Of a stretch of DNA of 6,540 nucleotides, positions 3,772 through 6,540 are shown in pieces; the stretch's first letter is position 1, and the number at the start of each line of letters is the position of its first letter. This DNA is from Desulfovibrio sp. (GTDB lineage Bacteria; Desulfobacterota; Desulfovibrionia; Desulfovibrionales; Desulfovibrionaceae): assembly GCA_031255035.1 (NCBI GenBank), contig JAIRTI010000174.1, forward strand, positions 1 to 6,540, written 5' to 3'. Both the position numbers and the translations under genes were made by a program. Below the pieces are notes generated by a model, which was not told the origin of the DNA, made no database searches, and saw only the letters and a list, made by a program, of their open reading frames with translations.

Positions 3772-6540
3772 CTACTGGGCGTCGCCCCATGAGGGACCCA
3801 TCCCCCAATCCACCAGCAGCGGCACGCTCAAGGGCTCGTCGCCGGGGTTCACCCCGGCCATGATCGCGGCCAGCCGCCGGCCAGCCGCCTCGGCCCCTTC
3901 CGCCGGAGCTTCAAGCATGAGTTCGTCGTGGATTTGCAGAATCAGACGCGCCCCCGTCCGTCTGATGTCTTCGTCGCGCTCCACGGCGATCATGGCCAGT
4001 TTGATGATGTCCGCAGCGCTGCCCTGGATGCGGGTGTTGATGGCCTGGCGTCTGGCCTGGGATCGCAGTTGGTTGTTCTGCGAACTGATGTCCGGGGTCA
4101 GGCGGCGGCGGCCGGCCATGGTCATGACGAAGCCGTGCTCCAGCGCGTCGGCCTCAATGGCTTCATAGAAGCGCTTCAGTTTACCGAGGCGTTCAAAATA
4201 GCGATCAATAAAAGCCTTTGCCTCTTTCATGCCGATGCCCAGTTCCTGGGCCAGTTTTTGCGCGCCCATGCCGTATATGAGGCCGAAATTGATGGTTTTC
4301 GCGTTGCGGCGCATATCCGGCGTGACCTGCTCCAGGGTTTTGTCGAACAGCAGCCCGGCCGTGCGGGCATGGATATCCTCGTTGTTGCGAAAGGCTTCGA
4401 GCAGAGTGGGATCGCCGGACAAGTGGGCCAGCACGCGCAGCTCGATTTGCGAATAATCAGCGGAGACCAGCAGCTTGCCGGGCGCGGCCGTGAAGCCGCC
4501 GCGCATGCGCAGGCCAAAGGCGCCGCGCACGGGAATGTTCTGCAAGTTCGGGTTGCTTGAGGAAAGGCGGCCCGTGGCCGTGGCCGTCTGGTTGAAGGTG
4601 CTGTGGATGCGGTCGTTTTCGTCCGCCAGCTTGGGCAGGGGTTCAAGATAGGTGGAGCGCAGCTTTTCCAGTTTGCGGTACTCAAGGATGGCTTCGACTA
4701 TCGGATGCTGACCGACCAGCTTTTCCAGCGCCTCCTGGGAGGTGGACACGGCCCCGCCCCTGGTCTTGCCGCTTTTGGGCAGGGCGAGCACGCTGAAGAG
4801 CACGTCCGAAAGCTGCTGCGACGAGCGCACGTTGAAGACCCGTCCGGCCAGTTCGTGAATGCGCACGGTCAGGCCGTCAAGTTCGACCTGCACTTCATCC
4901 AGAAACGCGGCGAAAACCGCCTTGTCGATGCGCACGCCGCGCTCTTCCATCCGCGCCAGAATCGGCGCCAGGGGCATCTCAAGGCCGGTGAACACCGAAA
5001 CAAGGCCGGCCCCTTCCAGTTGCGCCGCCATGCTCCGGTATATATCCAGGCCGAGCAGGCCGGGGTGTTCGTGCGGGGCATTGGCGCTGCCCGCGATCTC
5101 GCCCCAGCGGGCCGCCAGTTGGGGAAAGGCGTAACCCCGGTCTTCGGGGCTGAGCAGGTAGGCGGCCAGCGAGCAGTCGAAAAAACGGCCCACCGGCAGA
5201 GAGGCCAGCGCCGGATAGCGCTTACACAGCCCTTTGAAATCAGAAGTCACGAGGCGCATGCCCCCCTGCTCCCGGTCCGCCGTGCCCTTGAGAAACGCGG
5301 CCAGGGCCTCGGGCGGCCCGGAGTACAGGCGTTCCCAGTCAGCGGCCGCGACGAGCAGACCTTCCCCGGTTACGGCCCCTTTAGGCGCAAAGGCCTCAAG
5401 GGGCAGCAGCGCCAGGGCGTCGGCCCCGGCCGGCGGCGGCAGTTCCTCCGGCGCGAAGGCCTTGATGAAGCGGCCGGGGTCCGCGCTTGTCAGCGGCGCG
5501 GCCGGCGCGAAAAGGCTGGCCTGAGGGCCGGCGGCCGGAAAGTTTTCTGTCGCGGGGGCCGTCTGGGGGCCTGAGGCCTTGCCGGCGAGGAGGCCGCCCG
5601 CCCTGGGGGTCGGCGCGGCTTCCTCGCGCCCGTTGGGCGCCGGACGCGGCGGCGGACCAAGCGGAGAAGGCTTGCCCGCCGTTTGCGGAACCGGCCGGGG
5701 CGTTTTCAAAAGGCCGGCCCTGACCATGGATTCCACCTCCCGCGCCAGAGCCCGCATCTCATAGCGGACCATGAAGGCGATAAGCGGTTCGCTCTCGGGC
5801 CGCGCCAGATCGAGGTCGGCTTCGCCCGTCTCGGGGCAGGCGTCGCGCCTGAGCCGCGTCAACTCGCGGTAGAGCATGGCGTTGTCGCGCTGGCCTTCAA
5901 GCCGGAGCCGCACTTTGGGGGTCACGGCCGCGAGCCGGTCGAACAGTTCCTCAAGGGTGGAAAAATCCTTGATAAGCTCACCGGCCGTTTTTGACCCCAC
6001 CTTGGCCACGCCCGGTATGTTGTCGCTGGAGTCGCCCACCAGCGCCTGATAATCGGGCCAGGACGAAGGCGCCATGCCGTACTCGGCCCGGAAGTCGTCC
6101 AGGGTGGTGATTTTTTCGTCCTTGGCCGCCGGATCCCAGAGCAGCACGTTCTCATGCAGGCATTGCCTGAGATCCTTGTCCGCCCCGACAATGACCACAG
6201 TGCGCGTCGCGCGCAGCCGGAAAGCCAGGGAGGCGATGCAGTCGTCCGCCTCGCAGCCCTCGGAAACCAGTACCGGCACGCCCAAAAGGCCCAGCAGTTC
6301 CTTCAGGGGTTCAATCTGCCGCACCAGCGGCTCGGGGGTGGGCGGACGCTGGGCCTTGTAGCCGGCAAAGCGCTCATGCCTGAAGTTCGGCCCCTTGCCG
6401 TCCATGATAAAGGCCAGGCTCCTCGGCTTTTCCTCGCGCAACAGACGCAGGATCAGCCGCCCGACCATGTGGAGCACGTTGGTGGGAAAGCCGTCGGAGC
6501 GGCTCATGTTGCGAAAGGCGTAAAAACTGCGGAAAATAAA
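3772..6540 (-). CDS. polA: DNA polymerase I, N-terminus cut by the window edge
   Basis: The frame is open to base 6540. The residues before the Met at 6507 read FIFRSFYAFRN, the usual PolA opening after its first IDG-type motif, so that Met is internal and only a short N-terminal piece is missing. Numbering from that Met: the 5'-3' exonuclease domain spans about 1-265, with MDGKG (D36), EADD (86-89), GADKD (108-112), VGDSSDNIPG (157-166) and a helix-hairpin-helix (166-179). A Pro/Ala-rich linker covers about 268-345. A 3'-5' exonuclease-like domain follows (about 346-505). The polymerase domain has motif A DYSQIELR (D684), motif B with R733, K737, F741 and Y745 (NFGLIYG), and motif C QIHDE (H860, D861, E862). 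All polymerase catalytic residues are present. The proofreading DxE motif is not seen, although D444 (FFDCSLAAYLL) and possibly D488 remain, so proofreading is probably lost. PolA fills gaps in DNA repair and removes RNA primers. The gene has no overlapping neighbour downstream; its own promoter lies off-window. Confidence 0.97.
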   Translation of the reverse strand, partial: FIFRSFYAFRNMSRSDGFPTNVLHMVGRLILRLLREEKPRSLAFIMDGKGPNFRHERFAGYKAQRPPTPEPLVRQIEPLKELLGLLGVPVLVSEGCEADDCIASLAFRLRATRTVVIVGADKDLRQCLHENVLLWDPAAKDEKITTLDDFRAEYGMAPSSWPDYQALVGDSSDNIPGVAKVGSKTAGELIKDFSTLEELFDRLAAVTPKVRLRLEGQRDNAMLYRELTRLRRDACPETGEADLDLARPESEPLIAFMVRYEMRALAREVESMVRAGLLKTPRPVPQTAGKPSPLGPPPRPAPNGREEAAPTPRAGGLLAGKASGPQTAPATENFPAAGPQASLFAPAAPLTSADPGRFIKAFAPEELPPPAGADALALLPLEAFAPKGAVTGEGLLVAAADWERLYSGPPEALAAFLKGTADREQGGMRLVTSDFKGLCKRYPALASLPVGRFFDCSLAAYLLSPEDRGYAFPQLAARWGEIAGSANAPHEHPGLLGLDIYRSMAAQLEGAGLVSVFTGLEMPLAPILARMEERGVRIDKAVFAAFLDEVQVELDGLTVRIHELAGRVFNVRSSQQLSDVLFSVLALPKSGKTRGGAVSTSQEALEKLVGQHPIVEAILEYRKLEKLRSTYLEPLPKLADENDRIHSTFNQTATATGRLSSSNPNLQNIPVRGAFGLRMRGGFTAAPGKLLVSADYSQIELRVLAHLSGDPTLLEAFRNNEDIHARTAGLLFDKTLEQVTPDMRRNAKTINFGLIYGMGAQKLAQELGIGMKEAKAFIDRYFERLGKLKRFYEAIEADALEHGFVMTMAGRRRLTPDISSQNNQLRSQARRQAINTRIQGSAADIIKLAMIAVERDEDIRRTGARLILQIHDELMLEAPAEGAEAAGRRLAAIMAGVNPGDEPLSVPLLVDWGMGPSWGDAQ

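Noticed and set aside
4603..5574. Open frame of 323 codons on the + strand opposite polA
   Set aside because: It is antisense to conserved PolA domains and shows no recognisable domain.
6505..6507. ATG as the start of polA
   Set aside because: The upstream in-frame residues FIFRSFYAFRN match the conserved PolA N-terminus, so the true start is beyond the right edge.

Overview
The window looks like chromosomal DNA from a GC-rich deltaproteobacterium of the Desulfovibrio type (Desulfovibrionaceae). This is inferred from the gene families: a NikK/NikL/NikM nickel-uptake set, a Slam-type outer-membrane barrel and a Gram-negative style PolA. No rRNA or tRNA was seen that would fix the taxonomy.

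Layout, left to right. (1) Positions 1-915, + strand: the 3' part of a gene for an outer-membrane beta-barrel resembling the C-terminal domain of Slam/DUF560 proteins. Its base composition is near 50% G+C, lower than most of the window. (2) Positions 965-1142: a dispersed repeat of about 178 bp, full of small hairpins. (3) Positions 1188-3285, - strand: a tight three-gene operon read right to left. It encodes NikK (exported DUF4198 protein), NikL (exported, one C-terminal membrane anchor) and NikM/CbiM (membrane substrate-specificity subunit of an ECF-type Ni/Co transporter). The T component (NikQ) and ATPase (NikO) expected after nikM are absent; the operon runs straight into the left repeat. 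(4) Positions 3286-3771: a 486-base intergenic stretch. It holds a candidate nikK promoter, an 18-bp tandem duplication, a second copy of the 178-bp repeat in inverted orientation, and a perfect 21-bp stem-loop just downstream of polA. (5) Positions 3772-6540, - strand: polA (DNA polymerase I), complete at its C-terminus but running off the right edge at its N-terminus.

The three transport proteins probably form one envelope nickel (or cobalt) uptake device. NikK and NikL are exported with a predicted N-terminal histidine after signal cleavage, and NikM carries the family's N-terminal Met-His metal site. The ATPase and T component must come from elsewhere in the genome, or the system works without them. 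polA is a housekeeping gene and the barrel gene is unrelated.

The most unusual structure is the pair of inverted 178-bp repeats (about 89% identical by hand alignment) that brackets nikKLM. At least one hairpin stem differs between the copies by a compensatory base-pair change. No transposase, CRISPR array, tRNA or rRNA was seen.
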